A program made the translations under genes and the position numbers. The notes under the pieces were generated by a model that was not told the origin of the DNA, did not search any database, and saw only the letters and a list, made by a program, of their open reading frames with translations. From NCBI GenBank assembly GCA_030549495.1, contig JAUIRK010000157.1, forward strand, positions 665,501 through 729,500: DNA of 64,000 bases, given 5' to 3'. The DNA comes from Nectonema munidae (Eukaryota > Nematomorpha > Nectonematoida > Nectonematidae). This document shows positions 61,441 through 64,000 of this stretch, one piece after another; positions within the stretch are counted from its first letter, which is position 1, and the number at the start of each line of letters is the position of its first letter.

Positions 61441-62167
61441 ATATTTAAATGTGTAAATCGTAAAATGCTAAAAAAAATATACTTAAAATAAAAATTTTCA
61501 AAAAATACTTTACATACATATTGAAAGCAACATTTCAAAAAACACATAGAGCTCCTCACGTTTAGCTAGTAAGCCGTTATGACATAGATCCCTTCAACAT
61601 TTTATGATATTCCAACTTTGCTTATTTCCTATTCGAAAAAGGGCGTATTACGATAGGGATTAACTGTCAGTGCCTCGAGGCCCATTTGAAAAGGAAGCCA
61701 AAAATTCCTAAAATTGGATATACAAATATATAGCAATTACGAATTAGACAAAAATTGCTCTACCCCCATGTCATAATTTTTTGGATCCGTCAGTCAGAAA
61801 AATCTAAATACTTCTTTTTTTATATAAAAAGTCAGTAAATCATTCTGCCATATTTTATAGCATAAAATGGAACGCTTTTAAAAAATCATTAAGTCTCTTT
61901 TGTTTATTTCAAATTTGCTACTTTATATCAATAAATATTTGTACTTTTCTATAATAATAATAATAACAAAAATATTTATATTATTTTTCTATATTGATAC
62001 AATTTAAAGAAAAATTATAAGACGTTTTACTGCAGATAGTTAGCCATAAAGAATACACAATTTTTTTTGTTTAAAACTGATAATAATATATTCAATTTTT
62101 ATGAAAATAAAAAAGTTTTTTCTTTATTTTTTTACTAAATTTTGCTAAACCGTTTATATTTATATAT
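61441..62167. other. AT-rich, nothing recognised
   Basis: No coding or repeat structure beyond short AT runs. Confidence 0.35.
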
Positions 62168-62750
62168 TTATATTTTCATTTTTTCATAAAAAATTGTTGT
62201 ACTGAAATGTGGGATAAATTTCGAGGCTTCACGTTTATCACCTGTGTCTGTGAAATATCTGAGGAATCCCGTTTCCAAATTTTTTAGGTGAGTGGTAATT
62301 TGTTCCCTTAGCTCAGAATCAGTGTACCTACGAGCAAAATTAAAATTACTATAACTGGCTATATTTTCCTGCTTTATTCGATGTTTATTCAAGAGGTAAT
62401 AACTTGACACCAGTGGCGGATCCAGAAATTTCTTATAGGGGAGGGGGGCGAAATCTATAATTTTTTGCAATTTTGCTAAAAGTCTTCAGAGAATACGACA
62501 GCTGTATTATGTATTTTAGAATTCGACTTGTCATACCGTTGACATAAACGTAATCAACTACCAACAAGTATTGTTTTAGGAAAAAGCAAAATTATAGTAA
62601 GGGTAATTTTCGAAGCCATTTTTCATAGGGGGCCTAGGCCCTTGCCCATTCCTCTCGGATCCGCCACTGCTTGACACGTATTTTTAAGAGGTCTTGCATT
62701 GAGCCCTTATCCACTCGATCATTAATTTTAGCGCTCCTCTAAAATTAGAA
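62168..62750 (-). mobile_element. Possible hAT (SCAND3/ZBED-like) fragment split by a MITE
   Basis: Minus strand: KINDRVDKGSMQDLLKI (62730-62680), then after the MITE NIASYSNFNFARRYTDSELREQITTHLKNLETGFLRYF (about 62375-62255). The spacing of the I..HL..L...F..YF block fits a region of SCAND3/ZBED-type hAT transposases. Short and weak. Confidence 0.3.
62411..62669. mobile_element. hAT MITE, CAGTGGCGGATCC ends, perfect target duplication
   Basis: The ends CAGTGGCGGATCC and GGATCCGCCACTG are perfect inverted repeats. CTTGACAC flanks both sides (62403-62410 and 62670-62677). The 259-bp body has no ORF. The intact duplication and ends suggest a fairly recent insertion. Confidence 0.9.
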
Positions 62751-62944
62751 AATAAAAATATTATGATTACTATATATATATATATTTAGTATATATTTTC
62801 TTCTATGATTACTTGTGTAGGAGAATTGCCAAATGACTTCATTCATCTAAAACCTATATAATCTATATCAAGATAAAACAAAATAGGTTACGATAATATT
62901 GATCTCAAGTTAAAGTTAGGGCATGGTCCAGACTTTCGAAGTTG

Positions 62945-63415
62945 ATGTAATAGGTATCAGGGGTGTCTTCAACAGGAATTCTCTTAGCCGAGCTTATAAG
63001 TGACGATGTTCGTGAGAAGAAGAAATACAAATTTCGGCTATCGAGGTATTCCTTCGAGATTTCATCCATGAGCTTTTCTTTTCAAATCATTGCCTTGATT
63101 CCAGTTGTATCTAAAATTGAATTCTTCAATCTCAAGCATGTCTTTCAAATTCTTTCTTCGTTTTTGATGAAGAAATTTCCCTTGCATTGATTTTTGCTGA
63201 TTGAAGACTATATCATACCATAGTAGATATATCAACACCAAAACGAATACTTTTATAACTTTGCAATTATGAAAGCCTTCACAACGGTTGTTTGTTCAGA
63301 CCTTTCTTCCAAAAGCATACCATAGTTTGATTTTGTCCTCATCTAACCAAGTACTTTCAAGGTATTCCAGGAGAGTAGTAACTGCAAAGGGTTCCATCAA
63401 CCTTTTTAACTTTCG
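62945..63415 (-). mobile_element. MULE-type transposase C-terminal remnant
   Basis: Minus strand: FAVTTLLEYLESTWLDEDKI, then KLWYAFGRKV and, after a break, TNNRCEGFHN. This follows the Y.E.TW......W...G...RTNN..EGWH signature of MULE transposases. Further on, GKFLHQKRRKNLKDMLEIEEFN and YNWNQGNDLKRKAH fit its C-terminal helices. Frame changes and stops are present. Confidence 0.55.
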
Positions 63416-64000
63416 GTAGCACACTTTTATCTGGATTAATCAATAATTAAAAAAAGTTAATTAATTTATACTTGTTATGTTGTACTTCTATTTGAGGCAA
63501 AAAAGCTATAAACAGTAGTATTTTGATACAGATTCTGTAACTCAGACTTCTGGAATACAACTAAATAAATCCAAGGTTTATGAGTACGGCTTGACAAAAA
63601 TATGATACTCTGAAAAGACTGAACAAATCTAGAAGTAAAAAGTTATCTCGAAGAAAGTTGTTTACCTTTTTTGCTACGCACATTATGCCAGTTTCAAAGT
63701 CTCCAGTTTTGCTCCTGATTCTATTTAAATCAACAGTATTTTTGGGCAAATCAAATACGTATCTTTGTAATTTAATTAAATTTTTATATTAAAATTTTGT
63801 TATTAGCCTTAACACTAAAAATGTAAGTTAGTACGACCAACTAATTTATATAGTAAATTTCTTTGTCCAAGTTAGTAATACCTTTCAATAAGTAATCTTT
63901 ACTATACTTTTATAGTAATTATTACTAACTTTATTGGTAAATCCAACTTTTGTTTATAGTATATTATACTACCTCATTAAGAAGTATATACTAGACTGTA

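Noticed and set aside
1-64000. CRISPR arrays, bacterial operons, riboswitches
   Set aside because: Spliced metazoan genes and animal transposons throughout; no regularly spaced identical repeats with unique spacers and no prokaryotic gene layout.

Overview
The window reads as invertebrate metazoan nuclear DNA. It is strongly AT-rich, its host genes are split by introns, transposon debris of many families fills the introns, and AATAAA signals follow gene ends. The species cannot be named from the sequence.

The backbone is one plus-strand host gene: the cohesin subunit SA/STAG (stromalin, Scc3 family). Fourteen exons between 2538 and 33290 join without breaking frame into about 800 residues, from the start of the stromalin conservative domain to a basic region after the last HEAT-like helices. 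The N-terminal exons lie upstream of the window. Two further exons (40100-40366), followed by AATAAA, keep phase with exon 14 and may be the 3' end, but their protein resembles no STAG C-terminus I know. Introns are either tiny (54 and 61 bp) or large (0.3 to 7 kb).

The large introns hold most of the mobile DNA. Region by region: a Jockey/CR1-type LINE (1-1505); a piggyBac copy split by a pogo/Tigger-like element (3590-5945); a 2.8-kb hAT-like transposon with matching ends and an 8-bp target duplication (10703-13497); a Tc1/IS630-type element with long GT-rich inverted ends and a second element nested in one end (about 13786-16085); hAT-type MITEs at 17861 and 26643; two LINE 3' parts (19395 and 33460); a tRNA-derived SINE (28041); and a second hAT-like transposon on the minus strand (34543-36900).

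Downstream of STAG (40.4-64 kb) there are more piggyBac, hAT, LINE and MULE remnants, two copies of an unplaced transposase family, a second SINE copy, a GC-rich inverted-repeat element and several tandem arrays (39.2, 46.4, 52.4, 58.6, 60.7 and 61.1 kb). The second convincing host gene lies here on the minus strand: the last exon of an AKAP7-like 2H-phosphoesterase-fold protein (55188-54508) whose two catalytic histidine motifs are both lost.

The most interesting items are the two divergent hAT-like transposons, which share a signature; the STAG pocket residue change and unusual 3' end; the AKAP7-like probable pseudoenzyme; and several nested insertions that give a relative order of transposon activity. 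I saw no LTR, retroviral or Polinton element.
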